A stretch of DNA of 8,471 bases, from assembly GCA_024681875.1 (NCBI GenBank), contig JAILAA010000038.1, forward strand, positions 1 to 8,471. Reading direction: 5' to 3'. The notes under the pieces are model-generated. The model ran no database searches and was not told the origin of the DNA. It saw nothing but the letters and a program-made list of their open reading frames with translations. This document shows positions 1 to 4,575 of the stretch, piece by piece; position 1 is the stretch's first letter; the number at the start of each line of letters is the position of its first letter. A program made the position numbers and the translations under genes. The stretch is from Prevotella sp. Lineage in GTDB: Bacteria > Bacteroidota > Bacteroidia > Bacteroidales > Bacteroidaceae.

Positions 1-131
1 GCGATGGTAGCTTTTTCCAACTTGTCAGCAAAAGCGGAAAGCTCTGCATTGCCGTCCAGTTCACCGCGTTTTCTCAGTGCACCGGTCCATGCAAAGATGG
101 TGGCTACGGAATTGGTGCTGGTCTCTTCGCC
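1..131 (-). pseudogene. icd: Isocitrate dehydrogenase (NADP), interrupted internal fragment
   Basis: Read on the minus strand, this stretch encodes [20 protein letters not shown], followed by a KRGELDG stretch and FADKLEKAT. That matches the conserved region of the homodimeric, eukaryote-like NADP isocitrate dehydrogenases (compare ETSTNPIASIFAWTRGLA in animal IDH1), about three quarters of the way along a protein of roughly 400 residues. The enzyme makes 2-oxoglutarate from isocitrate in the TCA cycle. The frame leaves the window at base 1, so the C-terminal part probably continues to the left. To the right the match ends at the conserved Gly (129-131), or at most a few codons later, and the roughly 300 residues that should precede it are replaced by a plus-strand phage-like gene. 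The gene is therefore broken here, or the sequence is a chimeric join. The family is clear from the peptide; whether the break is real cannot be told from the window. Confidence 0.8.
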
Positions 132-688
132 TGCAAGATGCGACGGATAAGGAGATAGCCGCCGCACTGAACATCACGCCCGAAACTTTCTCACGCATGA
201 AGAATGGCAAGTATGACGGCTGGACTGATAAGGAAAACGAAGAAAGGAGTGAGCGAATATGTCAAGTGTTGTCACGCGCACTCGCAAGCCTCATCACTGC
301 CCTCAAGGATTCCTATATCAAGCTGGCTACTGGTAATGCCAAGTCAACCACGACACGTTATGTGCAGGCAAGGTGTATGTGCAACGGACAGGACAGGGAA
401 TGCCCTGCGTGTGGCGGCACTGGATACATAACACTCACTGATAGAAGCATTGTCATGGAGCAGCAGCTTCCACCCAACGCACAGGCCATAACTACTCTGT
501 TGCGGCACTATTCACCCGAATGGCGCAAGGAAGAAGATGAGGCTAACGATGAAGAATTACCGCAGAACGTAAAGAAGGGCATACCTGTATCACATTGGAT
601 AGATGCAGAAATGACAGGTGATTGGGAAGAGTTAGATAACATAGATGAAACAAACCACAAAAGTATTAGTGATTATGAAACCGATTAG
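77..688 (+). CDS. Phage terminase small subunit-like protein, N-terminus replaced at a junction
   Basis: The frame opens at a GTG at 77 (ATG at 89), but its first 18 or so residues are rich in Trp and Arg and are antisense to the icd fragment, so they are not native. The believable protein starts near base 132 with [20 protein letters not shown], a helix-turn-helix of the kind found at the N-terminus of phage terminase small subunits, which recognise packaging DNA. It continues with a helical stretch ([20 protein letters not shown]), then a Cys cluster [19 protein letters not shown] resembling a zinc-binding CxC...CxxCxGxG motif, then [20 protein letters not shown], similar in style to the region after which small terminases end in a 'W+' motif. 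The tail is acidic. The next gene overlaps its end. The family call rests on motif layout only; another phage or plasmid DNA-binding protein is possible. Confidence 0.55.
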   Translation: MHRSMQRWWLRNWCWSLRLQDATDKEIAAALNITPETFSRMKNGKYDGWTDKENEERSERICQVLSRALASLITALKDSYIKLATGNAKSTTTRYVQARCMCNGQDRECPACGGTGYITLTDRSIVMEQQLPPNAQAITTLLRHYSPEWRKEEDEANDEELPQNVKKGIPVSHWIDAEMTGDWEELDNIDETNHKSISDYETD

Positions 689-1004
689 TGAAAAAGTAGA
701 CAATGACCTGCTGGTGCAAGCAATCAAAACAGACGGATTCAATTCCGAAGTTATTGACGACGATGAGATGGCTTTCTACCTTGAGCAGTTGAAAGACTGG
801 CTGGGGTATGTTCCGACACCCGAAGCAAAGGTGAACCCGATGCTATTGAAAATTTATGGTGACAACGCTCCCGAAGAATCAAAGGCGCGTGTTATCAGCG
901 GACAGACCTACAGGCATCTCATTCGTTCCGTTTATATCGGCGTTATTGCCATGCAGGGACTTGGTGGCAAGTTCTATTCACAGGAGATTGAATTAGGAAA
1001 ATGA
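675..1004 (+). CDS. Hypothetical phage-associated protein
   Basis: A protein of 109 residues starting [20 protein letters not shown]; an in-frame ATG at 645 would add ten residues ([10 protein letters not shown]). I prefer 675 because the overlap with the preceding gene is then only 14 bases, which fits translational coupling. I do not recognise the family. It is soluble, with an acidic middle (VIDDDEMAFYLEQLKDWLGY) and a more hydrophobic C-terminal helix (TYRHLIRSVYIGVIAMQGLG). There is no signal peptide and no evident catalytic motif. Overlap with the terminase-like gene on the same strand suggests one phage module, in which small head or packaging accessory proteins often sit beside the terminase. 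Its stop shares bases with an ATG at 1001 (ATGA), but the frame that opens there is not convincing. Confidence 0.5.
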   Translation: MKPISEKVDNDLLVQAIKTDGFNSEVIDDDEMAFYLEQLKDWLGYVPTPEAKVNPMLLKIYGDNAPEESKARVISGQTYRHLIRSVYIGVIAMQGLGGKFYSQEIELGK

Positions 1005-1144
1005 CGGGTGACATAATTTGTTGCTTGTCTGTTTTGGGCGAGCCCATTATTGGGCGGGGCAGTGGCCGACGTGCTGCTGCCCTTTGTCGTATTCTAAAAC
1101 GTCGGAAAAATAGCTTTGAAAATACTAAAACGGGAAAAACACGG
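1005..1144. other. Gene-free, hairpin-rich stretch between phage-like genes and tRNA unit
   Basis: No credible gene lies here. A frame opens at ATG 1001 and reads MTGDIICCLSVLGEPIIGRG, but it runs on through the terminator and into the tRNA gene, so at most its first part could be the stub of a third phage gene. The DNA holds GCCCA-TTAT-TGGGC (about 1045-1058) and GGGCAG...CTGCCC with a following TTT (about 1057-1086). After about 1095 it becomes A-rich, with CGGAAAAA once and CGGGAAAAA twice. The right boundary of the phage-derived segment probably falls in this stretch. Confidence 0.4.
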
Positions 1145-1200
1145 GAAAAATACAAAATAAAAATTGCCAACTCGCTGATAATCAGCGTAATTGACAATTT
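1145..1200 (-). terminator. Intrinsic terminator of the tRNA-His transcript
   Basis: Bases 1161-1200 form an imperfect inverted repeat of about 20 bases per arm, with a perfect core CGCTGAT-A-ATCAGCG (1173-1187) and outer arms AAATTG/CAATTT. Read on the minus strand it begins six bases after the tRNA 3' end, and the hairpin is followed by a T-rich run (TTTTTATTTTGTATTTTTC). This is the form of a rho-independent terminator. A symmetrical site beside a tRNA 3' end could also be an integrase arm site, but the T-run favours termination. Confidence 0.8.
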
Positions 1201-1206
1201 GTTTTG

Positions 1207-1281
1207 GGTGCCCGGACGGACTCGAACCGTCGACATTCAGAACCACAATCTGACGCTCTAACCAACTGAACTACGGGCACC
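1207..1281 (-). tRNA. tRNA-His (anticodon GTG)
   Basis: The minus strand folds as a full cloverleaf. The acceptor stem is GTGCCCG/CGGGCAC, the D arm AGTTCAGTTGGTTAGAGC, the anticodon stem TCAGA/TCTGA with loop TTGTGGT (anticodon GTG, histidine), and the T arm GACGG-TTCGAGT-CCGTC. The base before the acceptor stem is G (position 1281), opposite discriminator base C73 (position 1207). This extra G-1:C73 pair is the identity element of histidine tRNAs and confirms the assignment. CCA is not encoded: the sequence after C73 is CAAAA, so the tail must be added enzymatically. The gene has its own promoter (1367-1397) and terminator (1145-1200). Phage-like genes lie just beyond its 3' end, the usual side for integrated elements. 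Confidence 0.97.
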
Positions 1282-1360
1282 ATGTAACCTTGACTTTGGA
1301 TGTCTCAACCCGACCATTTGAGCTAATTATCGGGTCTTGCAACTCCATCCGATGGTTTTG
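1282..1360 (-). other. tRNA-His 5' leader with two hairpins
   Basis: Between the presumed start of transcription and the tRNA lie two inverted repeats: CCATC-C-GATGG (1345-1355), and ACCCGA/TCGGGT (1308-1313 with 1330-1335) enclosing a 16-base loop. No open frame of note is present. The leader would be removed by RNase P. Part of it (TAGCTCAAATGGT on the minus strand) resembles a tRNA D-arm, but no complete cloverleaf forms. Confidence 0.4.
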
Positions 1361-1366
1361 CGGGTG

Positions 1367-1397
1367 CAAAGGTAGACAAATATTTTTGAACTACCAA
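1367..1397 (-). promoter_or_regulatory. Bacteroidota-type promoter for tRNA-His
   Basis: On the minus strand TTGG (1394-1397) is followed after 19 bases by TACCTTTG (1367-1374). This fits the Bacteroidota primary sigma factor consensus (-33 TTG, -7 TAnnTTTG). Transcription would begin near 1360, giving a leader of about 75-80 bases before the mature tRNA. A perfect A/T palindrome CTTTTTT-C-AAAAAAG (1410-1424) lies just upstream and could act as an upstream A-tract. Confidence 0.8.
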
Positions 1398-1464
1398 GAA
1401 AAAACGATTCTTTTTTCAAAAAAGTTTCTGGCCATCGATGAAATCAAGCTTACAGGTTAGATGT

Positions 1465-1505
1465 AAACAAGAAAAGCCCCGACAGCTTGAAATGGATGCC
1501 GGGGC
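1465..1505 (-). terminator. Intrinsic terminator after secG
   Basis: Bases 1476-1505 form a GC-rich hairpin: GCCCCG (1476-1481) pairs with CGGGGC (1500-1505), and after one mismatch CA pairs with TG. On the minus strand it lies 23 bases after the secG stop and is followed by TTTTCTTGTTT, a classical rho-independent terminator. It would end the activator-lptE-TPR-secG operon. Confidence 0.85.
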
Positions 1506-1528
1506 ATATAAATGGGTGCGGTAATGAC

Positions 1529-1885
1529 TTACTGCTGAGGAGCCTCAGCTGCAGGAGCAGCCTGTCCGGGCTGTGCAAGAGGTGCAGCCTCAACGCCCTG
1601 TGCGTTGTTGGGGTTGGTGTTGTTGTTCTGAATCTGCATCACGGCAGGTCCCTGCTCGCCACGCTTGGGGGCGGTGTAAGCGCACAACACGCTGATGATG
1701 ACCATGGCAGCAGCGAGGCCCCATGTCATCTTTTCAATGAAGTCGGTAGTCTTGCGTACGCCTCCAATCTGGTTGTAGGAAGCGAAGTTAGAAGCGAGGC
1801 CGCCGCCCTTTGACTCTTGGATGAGAACGATGCCTACCATAAGGATGGCAGCCAGGATGATTAAAACTAATAATAATGTGTACAT
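1529..1885 (-). CDS. secG: Protein translocase subunit SecG
   Basis: The product has 118 residues and two membrane segments: residues 2-22 (YTLLLVLIILAAILMVGIVL) and about 53-70 (MTWGLAAAMVIISVLCAY). They are joined by the SecG signature loop IQESKGGGLASNFASYNQIG, followed by VRKTTDFIEK. SecG is the small accessory subunit of the SecYEG channel and aids SecA-driven export across the inner membrane. The C-terminal 40 or so residues are a low-complexity tail rich in Asn, Gln, Ala and Pro, longer than the body of the protein needs and common in Bacteroidota SecG. The ATG at 1885 is the natural start, since the first membrane segment follows at once. It is the last gene of its operon, 49 bases after the TPR gene and 23 bases before a terminator. 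Confidence 0.95.
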   Translation of the reverse strand: MYTLLLVLIILAAILMVGIVLIQESKGGGLASNFASYNQIGGVRKTTDFIEKMTWGLAAAMVIISVLCAYTAPKRGEQGPAVMQIQNNNTNPNNAQGVEAAPLAQPGQAAPAAEAPQQ

Positions 1886-1934
1886 TTTTTGTTTATTGTT
1901 GAGTGTTTATTTTTATTGTTTATTGTTGAGTTTT
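1886..1934 (-). repeat. Direct repeat in the TPR gene-secG spacer
   Basis: The 49-base A/T-rich spacer contains two exact copies of a 14-mer, ACTCAACAATAAAC on the minus strand, at 1891-1904 and 1918-1931 with a 27-base period. A related ACTCAAC lies in the spacer before the TPR gene. No TAnnTTTG promoter is visible, so secG is probably read from the operon promoter. Confidence 0.6.
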
Positions 1935-2702
1935 TTATTGATTTTTCTTGTTGTTATTGATGATTAATTTCTCGAGGAAGCGAATTTGGTCTGCAAAGTA
2001 AATACTTTTTTTCGGATAATCCAAACTTAATTGCTTAATTATTTCCAAAGCCTTCGAATAATTGCCCTGTTTGATGTAAATTCGAGCCATTGTCTCGGTA
2101 TTTACCCTTTCTTCGTCCGTTTTTTCCTCCGTTTTCTCTTCAGTTTCTGTTTTCGGTGTCTGCGGCTCGTCGCTGAGCACAATCCTGCCTTTTCCGTTGT
2201 TGATGAACTTGTCGATGAGCGACTGTCCAATGAGTTGCGGTGCCTCGGCCGCTTGTCGCCGGTCTTCCTCGTTCTCATTCTCCAGCAGATAAGCGACATA
2301 GTCGATGGCGGCATCGGCGGGGGTTGGTTTGCGTCCTTTGTTGATGCCAGGTTCATCATCCTTCGGCATTGTATCAAGGAAGTCGTCGATGAGCGACAGA
2401 GTGCGGCTGTCCTTATTTAGAGGCGAGGGTCGGGAATCGGAGGACGTCGGCCCCTCAGTTCTGTTCTTCAGTTTGTAGTGGCCGGCTTCCACCATCTGGA
2501 AGATGACCTTGCGGTCGGTGATGTAGATGGCGGCACGGCGCAACTCTTCGTCGAAGGTGGGATCGTGCAACAGGTAGAGATTCTGCAGCAGCAGCAGACG
2601 AACACTCTGAAAGTAGGGGTATAGCGCAAGCATGGAGCGCAGCTCATAGAGTGAGTCGCGATCCAGCCTTTCTGGATGTTTAATCAGTTCTGCTATATCC
2701 AT
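1935..2702 (-). CDS. Tetratricopeptide-repeat protein of the lptE-secG cluster
   Basis: The product has 255 residues with no signal peptide or membrane segment, so it is probably cytoplasmic. The N-terminal 80 residues are helical and Leu-rich, starting MDIAELIKHPERLDRDSLYE, and include LLLLQNLYLLHD. The middle (80-200) is charged and probably disordered, with a KTETEEKTEEKTDEE run at 184-198. The C-terminus holds one clear TPR-like unit, TETMARIYIKQGNYSKALEI continuing to LDYPKKS (about 202-233), and a closing helix. TPR units bind partner proteins; the partner is unknown. Proteins of this form between lptE and secG recur in Bacteroidales as far as I know, suggesting an envelope-related role, but that is inference. 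The start ATG at 2702 lies 23 bases after the lptE stop; the same transcript is expected. The low-complexity middle separates it from standard enzymes. Confidence 0.75.
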   Translation of the reverse strand: MDIAELIKHPERLDRDSLYELRSMLALYPYFQSVRLLLLQNLYLLHDPTFDEELRRAAIYITDRKVIFQMVEAGHYKLKNRTEGPTSSDSRPSPLNKDSRTLSLIDDFLDTMPKDDEPGINKGRKPTPADAAIDYVAYLLENENEEDRRQAAEAPQLIGQSLIDKFINNGKGRIVLSDEPQTPKTETEEKTEEKTDEERVNTETMARIYIKQGNYSKALEIIKQLSLDYPKKSIYFADQIRFLEKLIINNNKKNQ

Positions 2703-2725
2703 TTATAGTTGAGTGTTGAGAGTGG

Positions 2726-3244
2726 TTACCAGTTGGCTACTGTTGAGTTGAATATCTGATCGGTGATGTCCTTTACCATCTGCGTAACGAGTTCTTCCTG
2801 CACTGCATTGAGGCTGAGGTTTGAGTCGTAGCTCTGCGAGGCGGAGAATGATTTCTCGAAGTCTTCCTTGTGGTTGATGTTATTGGTAAAGCGCACGTTG
2901 ACTGTCATCGTCAGCTCCACTTGTGCCGAGGTGCCTTCAGCCGACACAGACTTGTTGCGTTGTTCATAGCGTGTAATCTCTCCCTCCACCTTCAGGTCGC
3001 CATTGCGTTTCACCTGCGACAGCTTGGTGTGGTTTGCGTACTGGTCTTTCAGCTCGTTGTTGAAGATGCTGGCCATGGGGCCCCACACATAGTTGGAGCG
3101 GATAGGGAAGTCGGCAATCTGTATAGTCTTGGTCTTCGTATAGTCGATGCTGGCACCGTTGAAAGTGTAGCTTACCTTGCACGATGAGAGGAAAGAGGAA
3201 AGAAGGAAGAGGAAGGAGATGACAAACAGCCCGTATTGCTTCAG
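2726..3244 (-). CDS. lptE: LPS assembly lipoprotein LptE (3' part of the fused frame, possible CTG start)
   Basis: LptE partners LptD in the outer-membrane complex that inserts lipopolysaccharide. The segment starts with a lipoprotein signal: Lys at residue 2, a hydrophobic run LFVISFLFLLSSFL, and a lipobox LSSC whose Cys would be residue 22. The mature part reads KVSYTFNGASIDYTKTKTIQ, then IADFPIRSNYV, and ends QIFNSTVANW, typical of Bacteroidota LptE. Counting from CTG 3244 gives 172 residues, close to the usual length. There is no ATG, GTG or TTG between the activator's DNA-binding domain and the lipobox; the first in-frame ATG is inside the mature protein (GPMASIF). So translation either initiates at CTG 3244 or another weak codon, or the signal peptide stays joined to the activator. 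Family identity is well supported; the start is inferred. Confidence 0.8.
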   Translation of the reverse strand: MKQYGLFVISFLFLLSSFLSSCKVSYTFNGASIDYTKTKTIQIADFPIRSNYVWGPMASIFNNELKDQYANHTKLSQVKRNGDLKVEGEITRYEQRNKSVSAEGTSAQVELTMTVNVRFTNNINHKEDFEKSFSASQSYDSNLSLNAVQEELVTQMVKDITDQIFNSTVANW

Positions 3245-4432
3245 GCGACGATAGAGGGTGCGGTCGCTGATGCCCAACTCTTGTGCGGCCTTCTTGCGGT
3301 TGCCGTTGTTGCGTTCCAAGGCTTTCTCCAGCATGGCACGGCTCAGGTCGTTGAGGTTAAGATTTTCAGCTTCGGGTTCAATGTATTCCTCGGCCTCGGC
3401 ATCTTCCAGCATGGGATTCATAGGGCTCATGGGCCCTATGGAGCTCATGGGATTCATGGGACTGATGGCAGTTGAAGGCTTGGCTTGCACTTCCTCTATC
3501 TGCTTCTTCAGCTGGCTCATCTCCCTGCGCATGTCGTTGACATTGTTGCGCATGTCATAGAGAATCTTGTACAGTATCTCGCGCTCGTTCTCGAAGCTGT
3601 GATCACCGTTATGTGACAGCACAGCCAGCTGTGTGCTTTCGCGGTCTTGCGGAATGAACTTCGCCAGTATCTCGGGTGTAATGATACGCTCCTTGCTCAA
3701 CACCGATATTTGTTCTGTAATGTTCTTCAGCTGGCGCACATTGCCCGGCCACTTGTATCGCATGAGCATTTGCTTGGCCTCGTCGGTCAGCTGTATGCGC
3801 TCCATGCGGTATTTCTGTGCCGTCTCCATGGCGAAGAGACGGAACAGCAGCACGATGTCCTCTCCGCGCTCACGCAGTGGGGGCATCTGTATGGGGATGG
3901 AGTTCAAGCGGTAGTAGAGGTCTTCGCGGAAGCGCCCTTCGCTAATGGCTTGGCGTATGTTGACGTTAGTGGCTGCCACAATGCGCACGTCGGTCTTCCT
4001 CACCTCGGTTGCGCCTACGGGGATATACTCGCCAGTCTCTAATACACGCAACAGCCTGACCTGAGTAGCCAATGGCAGTTCGCCCACCTCGTCAAGAAAC
4101 AGTGTCCCCTTGTTGGCTACTCCGAAATAGCCCAATGAATCGCCAATGGCGCTGGTAAATGCACCTTTTACATGTCCGAAGAGCTCTGAATCGATGGTCC
4201 CTTCAGGTATGGAGCCGCAGTTGATGGCGAAATACTTCTCGCGGCGGCGTGGCGAACTGTCGTGAATGACACGTGGTATGATTTCTTTGCCCACACCGCT
4301 CTCACCTACAATAAGGACGCTCAAGTCAGTGGGAGCCACCTGCATCGCCACGTCCAATACATGATTCAACGCATCGCAGTTTCCCACGATGTTATACCTC
4401 TGTTTAATGCTCTGTAGCTCCTTTACGTCCAT
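2726..4432 (-). CDS. Sigma-54 activator fused in frame to LptE (single 568-codon frame)
   Basis: Residues 1-15 are a short lead with no receiver or sensor domain. Residues 16-255 are a sigma-54 AAA+ domain: Walker A GESGVGKE (43-50), ELFGHVKGAFTSA (83-95), Walker B LFLDEVGELP (111-120), the arginine region GRFREDLYYRLN (166-177) and WPGNVRQL (228-235). A probable coiled coil spans 281-316, then come a Met-Pro-rich linker (325-341) and an acidic stretch. Residues 365-402 are a Fis-type helix-turn-helix (NRKKAAQELGISDRTLYRRL). Such proteins hydrolyse ATP to open sigma-54 promoters. Instead of stopping after KQYGL, the frame runs straight into an LptE lipoprotein (397-568). I chose ATG 4432 over the upstream 4474 because the upstream 14 codons cover the promoter and homologues begin near MDVKEL. 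The loop reads GAFTSA where the family has GAFTGA. Domain calls are firm; one polypeptide or two is open. Confidence 0.88.
   Translation of the reverse strand: MDVKELQSIKQRYNIVGNCDALNHVLDVAMQVAPTDLSVLIVGESGVGKEIIPRVIHDSSPRRREKYFAINCGSIPEGTIDSELFGHVKGAFTSAIGDSLGYFGVANKGTLFLDEVGELPLATQVRLLRVLETGEYIPVGATEVRKTDVRIVAATNVNIRQAISEGRFREDLYYRLNSIPIQMPPLRERGEDIVLLFRLFAMETAQKYRMERIQLTDEAKQMLMRYKWPGNVRQLKNITEQISVLSKERIITPEILAKFIPQDRESTQLAVLSHNGDHSFENEREILYKILYDMRNNVNDMRREMSQLKKQIEEVQAKPSTAISPMNPMSSIGPMSPMNPMLEDAEAEEYIEPEAENLNLNDLSRAMLEKALERNNGNRKKAAQELGISDRTLYRRLKQYGLFVISFLFLLSSFLSSCKVSYTFNGASIDYTKTKTIQIADFPIRSNYVWGPMASIFNNELKDQYANHTKLSQVKRNGDLKVEGEITRYEQRNKSVSAEGTSAQVELTMTVNVRFTNNINHKEDFEKSFSASQSYDSNLSLNAVQEELVTQMVKDITDQIFNSTVANW
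3410..3460 (-). repeat. Met-Pro low-complexity repeat in the activator linker
   Basis: The codons for residues 325-341 (PMNPMSSIGPMSPMNPM) come from near-tandem units on the DNA, GGATTCATRGGRCT-like and GGGCTCATGGG on the plus strand. It lies between the coiled coil and the DNA-binding domain, so it probably forms a flexible tether. Slippage during replication would readily change its length. Confidence 0.6.
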
Positions 4433-4441
4433 AATGGCTGA

Positions 4442-4474
4442 CAAAATTACACATTTTTTTCCAAACGGCTGCAA
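4442..4474 (-). promoter_or_regulatory. Promoter of the activator-lptE-TPR-secG operon
   Basis: On the minus strand TTGC (4471-4474) is followed after 21 bases by TAATTTTG (4442-4449), a match to the Bacteroidota -33/-7 pattern. The -7 box ends only nine bases before the ATG at 4432, so the transcript would have a leader of a few bases at most. No other TAnnTTTG lies in this orientation within the divergent spacer that I could find. Confidence 0.6.
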
Positions 4475-4516
4475 TTTTGGCAGAAAAAATAATCTTTTTT
4501 TTGAATTTCACGCTTC

Positions 4517-4550
4517 TTAGTTCATAGTTCATATTTATTTTGTACCTTTG
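4517..4550 (+). promoter_or_regulatory. Promoter of purL
   Basis: TACCTTTG (4543-4550) is an exact -7 match for the Bacteroidota consensus. The -33 region is weaker: TTAGTTC at 4517-4523 lies near the right distance but is not a clean TTTG. Transcription would start near 4555, leaving a leader of about 20 bases before ATG 4576. The box also rules out the upstream in-frame start at 4540. A short direct repeat (GTTCATAGTTCAT) overlaps the -33 region. No purine operator is recognisable. Confidence 0.65.
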
Positions 4551-4575
4551 CAGCAAATTTCAAATAACCATCAAT

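Noticed and set aside
100..170. An e14-like attachment site in icd
   Set aside because: No integrase, no duplicated icd core and a break too far from the icd 3' end; the terminase-like gene is itself truncated at the join. Also note that the placeholder finding whose end lies outside the window is an error and should be disregarded.
943..1236. Minus-strand frame across the region next to the tRNA
   Set aside because: It begins within the tRNA and contains the terminator; the basic, Arg/Pro-rich composition looks like chance translation.
1001..1261. A frame starting at the ATGA overlap after the small phage-like gene
   Set aside because: It reads through the terminator hairpin and most of the tRNA gene, giving the familiar false peptide VPGRTRTVDIQNHNL. 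Only a short stub of a real gene could be present.
1487..1813. Plus-strand frame opposite secG
   Set aside because: SecG on the minus strand is unmistakable, and this frame starts inside the secG terminator.
3647..4042. Plus-strand frames opposite the sigma-54 activator
   Set aside because: They lie over conserved AAA+ motifs encoded on the minus strand and show no domain of their own.
4433..4575. Possible sigma-54 (-24/-12) promoter in the divergent spacer
   Set aside because: TTGGCAG is present near 4477-4483, but no GC dinucleotide lies at the required distance downstream on either strand.
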